Source: Okapia johnstoni
Lineage: Eukaryota > Chordata > Mammalia > Artiodactyla > Giraffidae
DNA length: 64,000 bases
Reading direction: 5' to 3'
NCBI GenBank assembly: GCA_024291935.2
Contig: CM044313.1
Coordinates: 85,249,001 to 85,313,000 of the forward strand
Shown here piece by piece: positions 11,111 through 22,562 of the stretch (position 1 is its first letter; each line of letters opens with the position of its first letter). A program made the position numbers and the translations under genes. The notes under the pieces were generated by a model that worked only from the letters and a program-made list of their open reading frames with translations, was not told where the DNA came from and did not search any database.

Positions 11111-12355
11111 GAAAAATTTTTTAAATTTAAGAAATATACAGAACCAGACCTGATGCTCAAAAGCCTAACAAATAGAGATTCCAGGATATTATAAAACTAA
11201 TATTAGACCAGATGACATTATCAAATATATAATCTGAAAACATATTATCAATGTGAAGGACAGATATTTGTATCTAAGTTCCTAACTGGATGAATAAAAA
11301 TAATCCTACATGAATACATCATCTTGGTGTTTCAGATCCACTGACATCAAAATTAGATCCTACATGTTCAAAGCAAATAATAAAATGTTCTTCGTGAAAG
11401 ATAAAGAATGAGAATATTGAAAAACTTTTCTCAAAATGGAACAAAACAAAAATGGAAATTAGGAAATGGGGTATGTGTTTTCAAAATGTCAGAAATATTT
11501 GTAGCAATTGGGATAGTCAACAGGATTCATAAAAGGCTAATAAGGTAGTTGCTCACAGAAGTTTAGTTTTACAGCCACAGGATGTTTAACATCAGAGGAA
11601 GGAAGCATAAATGAGCAACAGGGAGGACTGCAACATGCAAGCAGAGTTCCTACGGTTCTCTCTTCAAGCTACACAGGATCCAGATCCCAAACTCTCAAAA
11701 CATGTGAAACATCTCAGTCTCAGGGAAGTTCAGGTTGCATGGTCTCATATAATAACTAAACCTAAGTGCAGAACATCTAACAATGCAGTTTTAATAAATA
11801 ACATAAATAAACTGGAACCGAATCCCTCCCAGGGAGTTTTAGAATGTAAAATAGTGATGGTGTCATCATCACCAGCACACCCTATTCCTATCTGGGGCAA
11901 ACCTCAGGACCATGGCTCCAGGTGATGACTAGGTTGCCAGGAGCCATCTGAAAGTTAACCCACTGCTTAACGTTATCTAACTTAACAAATTCATGCTTTG
12001 CTACACTTAACAGATGAAGGTAAATGTAAAATCAAAATATATTTTAGATATACAAAATCTCATGGTTTTATCTTTATCAAAGAGCTATTGGAGAAACTGC
12101 TATACAAAAACTGAAGAATATAAGCTATGTAAGATACCAGATTCAGAACAAAAAAATCTCAATACAAGACAGAGATGAAGGCAATTCCCCAGATGACTGT
12201 GAGTGGAATTCCCAAAATAAGAGCCAGGAATCTGGCCTAGGGATCCAATTTTCCAGACTGGGGCAGTTTGGAGGTTCTGGAAGAGATTTTCTTAAAATGA
12301 TGAAATTGATCAAATTCCTAATATACATTTGATGTTGTGTGAAAAATAAAAGTGT
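11111..12355. other. Unassigned AT-rich sequence
   Basis: No repeat is recognised. The frame at 11611-11925 has no domain I know and no signs of selection that I can judge. Confidence 0.5.
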
Positions 12356-12556
12356 TAGTCATTCAGTTTTGCATGACAATTTATGATCCCATGGACTGTA
12401 GCCTGCCAGGCTCCTCTGTCCAAGGAATTCTCCAGGCAAGAATACTGGAGTGGGTAGCCATGCCCTTCTCCAGAGGATCTTCCTGACCCAGTAATTGAAC
12501 CTGGGTCTCCCACATTGCAAGCAGATTGTTTACTGTCTGAGCCACCAGGGAAGCCT
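12356..12556 (-). mobile_element. Bov-tA SINE
   Basis: The minus-strand copy is close to complete: the tail complement (GTTAGTCATTCAG) is on the left and the head complement (GAGCCACCAGGGAAGCCTC) on the right. The B box is read as the complement of AATTGAACCTGGGT. Confidence 0.92.
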
Positions 12557-12569
12557 CAGATATTGTAGT

Positions 12570-12990
12570 GGTTTGAACTGTGTTACTCAAAGATCAGTGC
12601 AAGAACTTACCCTGATACCTATGAATTTAATCTGTTTGGAACTAAGATCTTTGCAGATGTAATTACGCTGATAATCTTGAGAGAAGCTCATTTTGGATTT
12701 AGGGTGAAAAGAGAGAGAAACTTGAGACATAGAGGCATATGAAAGAAGGCTATGTGAAAATAGAGGAAAAGATTAGAGTTATGCTACTACAAGCCAAGGA
12801 CCACCAGGCATCACCAGCAACTGGTGAAGCATAAAGAGGATTATCTTGAGCCCTCCCAGGGGCATGATCCTGCCAACACAATGATTTCAGACTTCTGCCT
12901 CCAGAAATCTGGGGGAATAAGTATCTGTCATTTTCAGACACCAAGTTTGTGGTAATTTGTTATAAGAACTTTAGAAAATTGAAACAGATA
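12570..12990 (+). mobile_element. MaLR-type LTR remnant (MLT1-like)
   Basis: The order of old mammalian MaLR LTR landmarks is legible: TTTGCAGATGTAATTA, GCTACTACAAGCCAAGGA, TCAGACTTCTGCCTCCAGAA, GTTTGTGGTAATTTGTTA. It is strongly diverged. The subfamily is uncertain. Confidence 0.65.
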
Positions 12991-13898
12991 TATACAAAAA
13001 ATAAGCAAAGAAAAGCATGATAACTGTTAAGTCTAGGGAAATCACGAATTTCTGCTAAAAAGGAAAATAATATTATCAGATACTTCATGTATGTAAAATT
13101 TAGATTGCCATCATAATTTCAATACTGAGTATGAATCTATAGTTCAACCAAAATTACAATCTAATTATACTTGAGCTATGTGGAAAAGGGAACTGTGCTT
13201 GAGTGAAATGGGAGTTGGATTGAGACGAAGGAAAATGCAGGAAAACAGATTTCAAAAATTGGATATGGGAGGTAACAACTGCAAAGGTTAGAAGTGATTA
13301 GATTAGTGAAGTATGTAATGGCTAAGATGAGTAAAAATTAGTGATGATTTCTTTATGGGACTAAAATAAATCAAACTATCAAATTTGGCTCTTAAATTTC
13401 TGCTAGATTGTGCAGATGATGGCAACAAAATCTTTAACAGCTTTCTTTGGAGTGTGGGTCTACACACTAATTTTTGAGTAATGCTTTTGCATAAACATCA
13501 ACCATATTCATCATCTAAGATTTTGGTTTGATTCATTACAGTATAATGTAACAGAACAAGACAGTTAACAGAGTACTTGAAGTACTCTGTACTGTTATAT
13601 TTTAAAGGTTTAAAAACCATTTTTAGATAAATGTTTCCCAACATTAAAAAAAAATTCTTTTCCTCCTAAGGATGTTTTGTAGACATTTTCCCTAATTTCC
13701 TCATGAACTTCTAATATGAAGCATATACTATTATTTATATACAGCATGCATACTTTTTGGTTTATATGTAAAATTGCAACTTTTTCACATCTTCCCAAGA
13801 ACCAATAATGGTCTGTTTAGGGCTTATGTTGCCCTCATTGAAAACACAATGTCATTGTAGCCTTCCTTATAATTATTATCTAGAACTTTCGATGGGAG
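12991..13898. other. Unassigned AT-rich sequence
   Basis: No gene or recognisable repeat. Confidence 0.5.
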
Positions 13899-13910
13899 CT
13901 ATTCATCTTT

Positions 13911-14118
13911 TGTTGTTTAATCATTAAATTGTATCCGACTCTTTGTAACCCCATGGATTTTAGCCTGCCAGGTTCCTCTGTGGAACTTGAAATTTCCCAA
14001 GTAAGAATACTGGAGAGGGTTGCCATTTCCTTCTCTACGGGATCTTCCCAACCCAGCTATAGAACCCGTGTCTCTGGCTTAGCAGGCGGATTCTTTATCG
14101 CTGAGTCACCTGGGAAGC
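13911..14118 (-). mobile_element. Bov-tA SINE with TSD
   Basis: Minus-strand copy flanked by a perfect 12-bp TSD, CTATTCATCTTT, at 13899-13910 and 14119-14130. The head complement GAGTCACCTGGGAAGC is at the right. Confidence 0.95.
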
Positions 14119-14130
14119 CTATTCATCTTT

Positions 14131-15698
14131 ATTGAATACTAATAATATGACAATTTCAATAAAAAATGAATTCTACCTTTGTACTTATATTCAGTTGATA
14201 TGTAATGCCTGATTCAATTGTTTATGTAATATATATGAATTAAATCAGTTTCATACTGATAATATCAAACACAACTGACATAAACTGTTTTAGGGAAAAA
14301 GCAAATGACTTGGTAGAAATACAAAAGCTAAATGAATGTTCAGTATACTATATAATACCACGTATTATCATCTTTTCCCCACCGATTGGAGAATTTCAGT
14401 TAATTGACTAAATATTAATCAATTATTAACTTGATATCAGTAATGGAAACCTCCACTGTAAACATGTTTATTCAGTTTGGATTCATTCTTGTGTGTGTGT
14501 GTGTGTTTATTTATGTTTATGTGTGTGTGAGATAGAGAGATTAATTTAATATGTAAGTAAATTTGACTGCCCCCAAATCAAAAGAATCGATTGATATTCA
14601 TTACTTTTCTTGACATTATTGTCAATTAAAAAATTAACAAAAATACTCATTTTAAATAAACATTTGAATACTGATTCATATTTACTGGATTGGAGACATG
14701 AATGCTAATTAAAATATAAAAAATTTTTTGATATAATTTATCATAGACATACCTTTTCAATACAAAATCATTTGTTCTTAAATAATTGGGAATACATGTA
14801 TAAAATTATTCTTTTTATTTAAAAAATGGTTACAAGTTATTCTATAAAAAGAAAATAAAAACATTATTAATTCCACTTAAGCTATCTGCCACAGTTATTA
14901 TAGTCAGATTAAACTTCTAACATACCATTCCCTTTTACATAAATGAGCTGCAAAATAACAGACATTTCACATAGCACATTTGAAAAATTTTTTTCAGTAC
15001 TAAAATTTTATCCTATTTTATTAGTTGCTGAATTTAAATTAGACTTTTATCAGCTTATTTTTCAGTCTCCATATTAGTGCAGAGGAATTCAGACAGCTTC
15101 ATTTATCACAGTGTTAGTGAAGATCTATGTAGTTCCATCATAAATGGCTTGTGACTGTCACAGTGGTGCTGTAAATTACACAGAAGTCATAGTATGTGAG
15201 GCTTCTATACTGTGAGACATATATCTGAGATTCATACCTTGGAAGGTGCACATCATCATTGTAGATTATTCCTGAAATATCTTTATACTAAAAATAAAAC
15301 CACATTAAATTTACAAAAGAAGTCATTAAGATATAGTTTTCATACCAATGCAAAAATTTAAAAAATAAATGAAAAAGAAAATATAAATCTTCTTTATTAA
15401 TAGAAAATTGAACGAAGGAATTTTATATCTTTTTATGTAAGATTTGGAAAGCATCCCAGTCTTCACTAAGTGGTCTTCATTAACTATGGATCTTATTCCT
15501 CCTCACTTTCATGACTCCTTGATAAAGGCTATAGAAGATTGTTGGAGAGGTTACAGAGAGAAGCCTTCAGGATCATTCATTTTAAACAGGAAAATAAAAA
15601 TAAAAGCAAAAGACAGGTCATGGTTTTACATAGAAAGTTTCAAAAATAAAAGAGTCCATATAACTTTCTAATATTAAGTATGCATGCAAAGTATGTAA
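14131..15698. other. Unassigned AT-rich sequence with a short GT repeat
   Basis: A GT run lies at 14491-14506 with a second, shorter one near 14520. I recognise no transposable element in the rest. The 15050-15260 part is less AT-rich and free of low-complexity sequence; see findings. Confidence 0.45.
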
Positions 15699-15915
15699 CT
15701 TCCCAGGTGGCGCAGTGGTAAAGAACCTGCCTACCAAGGCAGGTGACCCGAAAGACATGGGTTCGATCCCTGGCTTGGGAAGATCCCCTGGAGTAGGAAG
15801 TGGCAACCCACTCCAGTATTCTTGCCTGCAGAATCCCCACAGACAGAGGAGCCTGGCAGGCTACAGTCAATGAGGTCACAGAGTCAGACACAGCTGAGCA
15901 ACTAAGCACAGCACA
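15699..15915 (+). mobile_element. Bov-tA SINE, near full length
   Basis: It starts with CTTCCCAGGTGGCGCAGTGG and has an intact B-box-like GGGTTCGATCC. It ends GTCAGACACAGCTGAGCAAC followed by a CA-rich tail. It is one of the better preserved copies here. Confidence 0.94.
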
Positions 15916-17487
15916 CACATATAAGGTACACAGTTACTTTTTGAGTAATTGGGCTTTTATGCCTTACTTTGTTATCATATTTGTAATAGAAATGACATTT
16001 CACTGAAGCTGAGTTTGACAGAATATCGAAACTATCAATAGGTTCTTTCTGTGAGACAGTGTGCTTAAAGTTGAAGGAGTTTAAAAATATACATATTTTT
16101 TCAAATGTATGCTTTTTTTTAAAGTATAGCCTTATGAAAAATATCATGAGAATTTTGTTATTTAGAAACATGATTAAACTTGTAAAATATTATTTGCTGA
16201 AGCTGTTATGCTGTGGTTATGAGAACCTTCTAATTATAGCTGTTGAAGATGCTGCTGTTATCACAGAAGATCACAACTGCATCATTTTGTTGTTCACAAG
16301 TAATTTCCCCACATTACTATTAGACCAGGGTCTCCAGGCTTCTTTGTCTTGCCTTGATTTTGATTTGTACCTAAGTTAATACTCCCCCAATTCTTCAATA
16401 AGTTTTGGAAGCTAAGTTTCATTCTCATTTGCAAGAAGGTAAATTACAGTAATATGCTACACGTCAGTTTCTTCAAATGAACTGTAATAGGTTCCTGATG
16501 AAAGTTCATAAAAATCTCTCTTGACATTACACTGATATCCTTTTCATTATGCATTGTCACTAAATTATGATAAGATAATTCTTGGTCTCAACTAAAGACC
16601 TGATTTTTCCTAAAAAAGAATCCATGAAACTAATTTTCAATCACAAATTAGGTTATTAAAACTATATTCAGAAATAAATGATGGTATGAGGAATGAGAAT
16701 CATCTGTTGACTCCAGTTTGCATTTATTTCTGTATTCACCTATATTAAAGATGACTATTAAAATTATAACTAAAATTCAATATAGTTAATAGAAAATATA
16801 GTTTAAAACCATATATGCTTTTGCATAATTTAATTGCAATAATTTCTAAGCAACTTAAATCACACACAATTTATACTACTTATATCTTCTCCTGTATGTG
16901 TAATTTAAATGTGTTATAATACAGCACGTGTATACATACATATTAAAAACCTATGTTTAGATACATATGTATAAATTATGTCACCCTGAAGATATTGTTA
17001 TGATTTTATTGTTTCCTTCATTTCTGAGTATATTGTTATCATTTATAAAAATATACCACTTAAGAAGTCATGAAAACATACATATTTGGCTAAGGACTAG
17101 TGTATATAGGTGGAGAAATCACACATGAAATGTCCAAAGAGACTACATTGGGGGGAGTATCTACTTTTGAAGTAATGATAGTGGGTAGCATTTCTGTATG
17201 TGTTTTTTCAGTTTCACAAAATGTATTCATTTGATTTTGGAAGCTTAACTCACTACCAACATATCAACTTATTATACAGATAAAATATGGAGAAGGCTCC
17301 TAACCTACTGAGGCTTTCAGTTCTGCAGTTCAAGGTTCAGATATTAGATGTCATTTTCATAAGTTTTGCAACAGATTCTAGAGATAAAAAATCTGCACAT
17401 CTCTGTCAGATGGTCAAATTTTCTTGAAGAGTATAGAGAAAAAACCCACCAACCTGAATGCTGTGTGAGGAGGTTCAGCTGGCTAAG
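15916..17487. other. Unassigned AT-rich sequence
   Basis: No gene is recognised. Part of 17190-17330 weakly recalls a MIR, but too weakly to call. The frame at 16059-16379 has no known domain. Confidence 0.5.
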
Positions 17488-17684
17488 TTAAGTAGTTGTT
17501 TAGTGCTCGGTTGTGTCCAACACTTTTGTGATCTCATGTACTATAGCCCACCAAGCTCCACTGTCCATGGGATTTCCCAGCAAGAATTCTGATGGGGTTT
17601 GCCATTTCCTTCTCCAGAGATCCAACTCTCATCTCCTGCATTGGCGGGCAGATTCTTTACCACTGAGGTGCCAGGGAAGCCCCT
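17488..17684 (-). mobile_element. Bov-tA SINE
   Basis: Minus-strand copy: GTGTCCAACACTTTTGTGAT on the left, CCACTGAGGTGCCAGGGAAG on the right. It has small internal deletions around 17590-17625. Confidence 0.9.
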
Positions 17685-17766
17685 GAGTAGATGTCACCAG
17701 CCCCTAAAGGGAGACTGTCTTATTCACCTGCATTGTATTGTTTGACGAAAATCTACCATCTTATAT

Positions 17767-17997
17767 TGTTGTTCAGTCATGTCTCACTCTTTGTCACCTC
17801 ATGGAGTACAGCATGCCAGGCTTCCAGTGCTTCGCTATCTCCCAGAGTATGCTAAAACTCATGTCCATTGAGTCGGTGATGCCATCCAACCATCTCATCC
17901 TCTGTTGCCCCCTTCTCCTCCTGCCCTCAATCTTTCCCAGCATCAGGGTCTTTTCCAATGAGTCAGCTCTTCACATCTTGTGGCCAAAGTATTGGAG
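17767..17997 (-). mobile_element. BovB 3' end (5'-truncated) with TSD
   Basis: It carries the BovB C-terminal coding tail on the minus strand. A perfect 10-bp TSD, CATCTTATAT, is at 17757-17766 and 17998-18007. Confidence 0.94.
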
Positions 17998-18007
17998 CAT
18001 CTTATAT

Positions 18008-18589
18008 ACTTTGCTTACTGACATTATTGCTCTTAACTCTTGCCCTACCATGTTTGAAAAATGATGACATATCTTTATTTAAGCAATATGAAGGTGCCTC
18101 AGAAAGAGGTCTCTTACTGTCCTTGATAGAGAGGTCTCTGATTGCCAGGCCATGGATAGCACTGAACTCTCTAAAAATGAGTCATAACTTAAGTCACACT
18201 TAAGAGTCATAACCTGTCACTTCTCCAATATATATATATATAAGAGGTCCCAATAGAATGGATGCTGAGCCTCTGAACTGGGTAAACCAAGAAAGATTAA
18301 AACCACTTTAAGTGAAAACTGAAGAAGAAAAACTTAAGTAGGGAGATCCTCTTAAGCCTGAAAAAAATAAAATCAGAGCCCGTGGCATATATGCAAAGAT
18401 AATGTAGTAACAAAACACAATTATAAAAATACTCAAGGAAAATAAAAACAACAATGGGGACTCTTGAAACTAGAATAAAAGATGTTGAAATTTATTTGCA
18501 GGATATATGATAGCATAGAGAAAAATATGAAGAAATCAAAACCATGATGGAAAATGAAAGAGGTATTATAATACAATACAGCATTGGTA
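18008..18589. other. Unassigned; short (AT)n at 18226-18242
   Basis: No gene or repeat family is recognised apart from the AT run. Confidence 0.5.
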
Positions 18590-18850
18590 ATCACAGACAC
18601 ACTGTCATACGGCAGATCTATAGAGGACGTTCATCTTGCATAACTGAAACTCTATGCCACCTGAACTGAAATGCCCTGTTTCCCTCACTCCCCAGCCCTT
18701 GGCAACCAACTTTCTACTCTCTGTTTCTGAGTGTGATTATTTTGGACTCTTCAGCTAAGTGGAATCATGTAGATTTTATCTTTCTGTGACTGACTTATTT
18801 CACTTAGCATAATATTCTCCAGGTTCATCCATACTACTGTTTAAAATAAA
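18590..18850 (-). mobile_element. L1M 3' UTR fragment
   Basis: It matches the complement of the conserved old mammalian L1 3' UTR: CCCTTGGCAACCAACTTTCT, GTGGAATCATGTAGATTTT, GACTTATTTCACTTAGCATA, GGTTCATCCATACTACTG. Confidence 0.8.
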
Positions 18851-19225
18851 GTGCAAAACTTGCTAGAATAATCTGTAGAATCCCATGTTTATTAAAATCA
18901 AGAAGAAAAAATATAGAAATCTCAAAGCTAGTGTTAGTTGTATCGGTATGGGTCAGAAAATAGCAGCAATAGCAACAACAAATTAAAAGTATTTGGATTC
19001 ATGAGTTTTTTTTTTTTCACTATAAAATCATTTGGACATGTATGGCACTGAAAGTCTCAATGCAAAGATTACTGACAAAGTGTCTTTCTAAGATTACACC
19101 AGACTATTCCACTCTCTTGGTTTTAATCCTGAAACAGCCTTTCTAGAGTTTTCATAACATAATCTCAGGATGAGCCCACACTTTTTGGCTCATCCTGAAA
19201 AGGCTTCTTTTTAGTTAAGTACTTA
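18851..19225. other. Unassigned; contains a perfect 12-bp-stem inverted repeat
   Basis: TCAGGATGAGCC (19165-19176) pairs perfectly with GGCTCATCCTGA (19187-19198) across a 10-base loop. Otherwise no feature is seen. Confidence 0.6.
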
Positions 19226-19768
19226 CACCTCTGTATAGTCCAGTCTGGACTTCCCAGGTGGTGCTAGTGGTAAAGAACCTGCCTGCCAATGCAGGAGACA
19301 TAAGAAATGCGGGTTTGATACCTGCATTGGAAAGATTCCCTAGAGGAGGGTATGGCAACCCACTCCAGTATTCTTGCTTGGAGAATCCCATGGATGGAGG
19401 AGCCTGGCAGACTATATTCCATGGGGTCCCACAGAATCCGATATGACTGAGGCGACTTAGCAAGCACCCACCTATAGTCAAAGCTATGTTTTTTTCCAGT
19501 AGTCATGTACACATGTGAGAGTTGAACCACAAGAAGGCTGGGTGGCAAAGAATTGGTGCTTTCAAACTGTGGTGCTGGGGAAGACTCTTGAGAGATCTTT
19601 GGACAGCAAGGAGATCAAACCCATAAATCCTAAAGGAAATCAACCCTAAATATTCATTGGAAGGCCTGATGCTGAAGCTGAAACTCCGGTACTTTGGTTA
19701 CCTGATACAAAGAGCCAACACACTGGAAAAGACTCTGACAATGGGAAAGATTCAGGGCAGGAGCAATA
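19226..19768 (+). mobile_element. BovB fragment interrupted by a SINE
   Basis: BovB text CTGTATAGTC (about 19231-19240) is interrupted and resumes at about 19474 (ATAGTCAAAGCTATG...). It continues through the GCES/WCWRR coding block to the GGGAAAGATTCAGGGCAGGAG block, where it ends without the BovB tail. The copy is therefore also 3'-truncated. Confidence 0.85.
19243..19473 (+). mobile_element. Bov-tA SINE nested in BovB
   Basis: Head GACTTCCCAGGTGGTGCTAG, B-box-like GGGTTTGATAC, tail GATATGACTGAGGCGACTTAG. A TATAGTC repeat on each side, within BovB text, is the likely TSD. Confidence 0.9.
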
Positions 19769-19940
19769 CTCTTCCAAAATAAGAACTAGCCAATGTGATG
19801 AGGAAAACATGATGTTTCCAAATTTTTATAAACAAAAGTGTAAATTATTTAGAATAATATTTTATCTATTTTAAACACATATTTAGATCTTTGATTTAAT
19901 TCAATACACTTTCCTTCTATTTGAAAATAAGCTTCATGAG

Positions 19941-20941
19941 CTCATGCAGCTCAGTACCAGAAAAATAAATGACCCAATCAAAAAATGGCCAAAGAACTAA
20001 ACAGACATTTCTCCAAAGAAGACATACAGACGGCTAACAAACACATGAAAAGATGCTCAACATCACTCATTATCAGAGAAATGCAAATCAAAACCACAAT
20101 GAGGTACCATCTCACGCCGGTCAGAATGGCTGCTATCAAAAAGTCTACAAACAATAAATGCTGGAGAGGGTGTGGAGAAAAGGGAACTCTCTTACACTGT
20201 TTGTGGGAATGCAAACAGCCACTATGGAGAACAGTGTGGAGATTCCTTAAAAGACTGGAAGTAGAACTGCCATATGACCCAGCAATCCCACTGCTGGGCA
20301 TACACACCGAGGAAACCAGAATTAAAGGAGACACATTTAACCCAATGTTCATCGCAGCACTGTTTACAATAGCTAGGACATGGGAGCCACCTAAATGTCC
20401 ATCGGCAGACAAATGGATAAAAAGTTGTGGTACATATACACAACGGAATATTCCTCAGCTATTAAAACGAACGCATTTGAATCCTTTCTAATGAAGTGGA
20501 TGAAACTGGAGCCTATTATACAGATTGAAGTTAGTCAGAAAGAAAATCACTAATACAGTATATTAACACATACATATGGAATTTAGAAACAATGACCCTA
20601 TATGTGAGACAGCAAAAGAGACACAGATATAAAGAACAGACTTTAGGATTCTGTGGGAGAAGACGAGAGTGGGATGATTTGAGAGAATAGCATTGAAACA
20701 TGTATATTACCATATGCGAACTAGATGACCAGTCCAAGTTTGATGCATGAAACAGTGCACTCAAAGCTGGTGCACCTGGGACAACCAAGAGGGATGGGAT
20801 GGGGAGGGAGGTGGGAGGGGGGTTTGGGGTGGGGGACAAATGTACACCTGTGGCTGATTCAAGTCAAAGTATGGCAAAAACCACCACAGTATTGTAAAGT
20901 ATCTAACCTCCAATTAAAATAAATTAATTAATTAAAAAGAA
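19941..20941 (+). mobile_element. L1 3' end (ruminant type) with TSD
   Basis: It is 5'-truncated within ORF2, continues through the 3' UTR (GGGGACAAATGTACACCTGT, CCACCACAGTATTGTAAAGT) and ends in the AATTAAAATAAATTAATTAA tail. An 18-bp TSD with two mismatches, GAAAATAAGCT(T/G)(C/T)ATGAG, lies at 19923-19940 and 20942-20959. It is among the better preserved L1 sequences here. Confidence 0.95.
19985..20491 (+). pseudogene. L1 ORF2 C-terminal fragment (zinc-knuckle region)
   Basis: The 168-residue open frame is the C-terminal part of L1 ORF2. Family landmarks appear in order: [33 protein letters not shown], the Cys/His cluster [43 protein letters not shown], and [11 protein letters not shown]. 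The endonuclease and catalytic reverse-transcriptase domains are absent because of 5' truncation. After about residue 149 the frame leaves the family pattern ([14 protein letters not shown]), which implies a small indel near 20425. It is long enough to look gene-like but cannot be functional alone. Confidence 0.9.
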
Positions 20942-21020
20942 GAAAATAAGCTGTATGAGGACAAGAACTTTGAGGCGCTGTCCACAGCATTTAGAATAGA
21001 GATAGGTACATATTAGGCTG

Positions 21021-21228
21021 GGCTTCCCTAGTGGCTTAGATGGTAAGGAGTCCACCTGCAATGCAGGAGACCTGGGTTTGACCCCCGAGTTGGGAAGATA
21101 CCCTGGAGAAGAGCATGGCAACCCACTCCAGCATTCTTGCCTGGAGAATTCCATGAACAGAGAATCCTGGTGGGCTACAGTCTATGGGGTTGCAAAATAT
21201 TGGACAAGACTGAACAACTAACACTTTC
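21021..21228 (+). mobile_element. Bov-tA SINE with TSD
   Basis: Near full length (GGCTTCCCTAGTGGCTTAG ... GACTGAACAACTAACACTTTC). A perfect 13-bp TSD, ACATATTAGGCTG, is at 21008-21020 and 21229-21241. Confidence 0.96.
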
Positions 21229-21247
21229 ACATATTAGGCTGTCAATG

Positions 21248-21311
21248 CATATATATATATGCATATTTAGTAACTACATTATATATATACATATGTGTGT
21301 ATATGTATGTA

Positions 21312-21349
<38 letters not shown>

Positions 21350-21391
21350 CATAAAGAGAGAGAGCCACCAAGGAAGCCATAGAGAGAGAGA
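21248..21391. repeat. Compound AT/GT/GA microsatellite
   Basis: ATATATATAT, then a TATG/TGTG mix, (TG)n at about 21312-21326, (TA)n to about 21350, and short GA runs near 21355-21363 and 21381-21391. Confidence 0.95.
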
Positions 21392-21458
21392 GTAAATGAA
21401 TATCTTGAGATTGGATTATAGAATCAAGTACTCATGACTCACAGAAATTATAGAATAT

Positions 21459-21578
21459 TTGGGAAAGAAAGGGAGTGGGAGAGAAGAAAAAAGAAAAAGG
21501 GATGTAGGCAGAGACAAAGAGAGAGGGATGGAAGAAAGGAAAGATGGAAGGAAAGAAGAAAGGAAGGAAGGAAGGGGA
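21459..21578. repeat. Purine-rich GGAA/GA tract
   Basis: About 120 bases are almost purely purine on the plus strand, ending in GGAAGGAAGGAAGGGG. Frames on both strands (lysine/glutamate-rich or serine/leucine-rich) are composition artefacts. Confidence 0.93.
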
Positions 21579-22534
21579 ATAGAAATACCATATGAAATGC
21601 ATTTTGTCTCGTTTGGAAAGGTGTTATATATAGAATTCAAAAACATCAAGCTGAATTTCTTTTCCCAGTTGGAACAAAAAGGATTCTTATGTCAATTTCA
21701 AGTTGAAAATCTCTTTCAATTCCTCAAACAGTTGGTAACCTGAATGTTTGTAATTTGAATAAAGAGTAGGATGATTTCCAAGTAGGAATTGAGATTTTAA
21801 AATTCAGGTCTCTCAAAAGGGAATAGGAGAGCAGTTCTCTGTTTGTGAAATGCATTGCCTGCTGTTTTCATTAAACAGTAACTGTGCCTTTTTTGAACCT
21901 TTGCCCCATAAAAATAGAAAGAAAAAAAAGATCAAACAAATTCAAGTCAAACAGTTGGAGTTTTTGGTATAGCTGTCGTATTTTACCAAAATGTCAACTA
22001 CTTAAATGCAGATGGTTTATGTTCACTGCTATTTTAAGAGCGACAGTCCTTGGATTGAAGCTGGTATTGATGAAAGCAATGCACATCACCACCTCCTCAG
22101 GAGCTGGAAGAACTCACCCGAGGAGAAGCATAAAAGCAGTGAAAGCACCTGCTCTGAGCCAGAGAGGATGCTCCCTGGAAACAGAAGCTGTTTTCTTCCT
22201 TAGCTGTGCCATCTGAACTACTTAGCAAACAGCATCTAAGCAAACAAACCATGCTGGATCCCAACATACAGCAAAAGCAGAAAATTCAACAAACACATTT
22301 AAGGACTGTTTAATTATTAATATATTTTCAATAAGATATGCACAAATCCTATCCAATCACATTTTTACTGTTTTTCAATTAATTTAAATGTTCTAAGTTC
22401 TATAAATTATGAGACAATAAGATCATTTGCAAGACCTGTTTACAGAATATTAAATTATGCTTCCAAGGTCCTTATTTTCAAACAAATGTTTGTATTCACT
22501 AGCAAATTATCAGCAAAATTCAATTTTTGTATCT
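21579..22534. other. Unassigned sequence
   Basis: No repeat is recognised. The frames at 21884-22216 and 22006-22203 overlap in different phases with no known domain, so I do not call a gene. Confidence 0.45.
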
Positions 22535-22562
22535 GTATGCTATTCAGTTCAGTTCAGTCGTT

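Noticed and set aside
17190..17330. MIR SINE
   Set aside because: Only a few scattered matches in order; too weak to separate from chance in AT-rich sequence.
19978..20443. 144- and 73-residue minus-strand frames
   Set aside because: Antisense of the L1 ORF2 fragment.
22006..22216. Small gene at 21884-22216
   Set aside because: Two overlapping frames in different phases, no domain recognised, no start context or splice support. Kept as unassigned.
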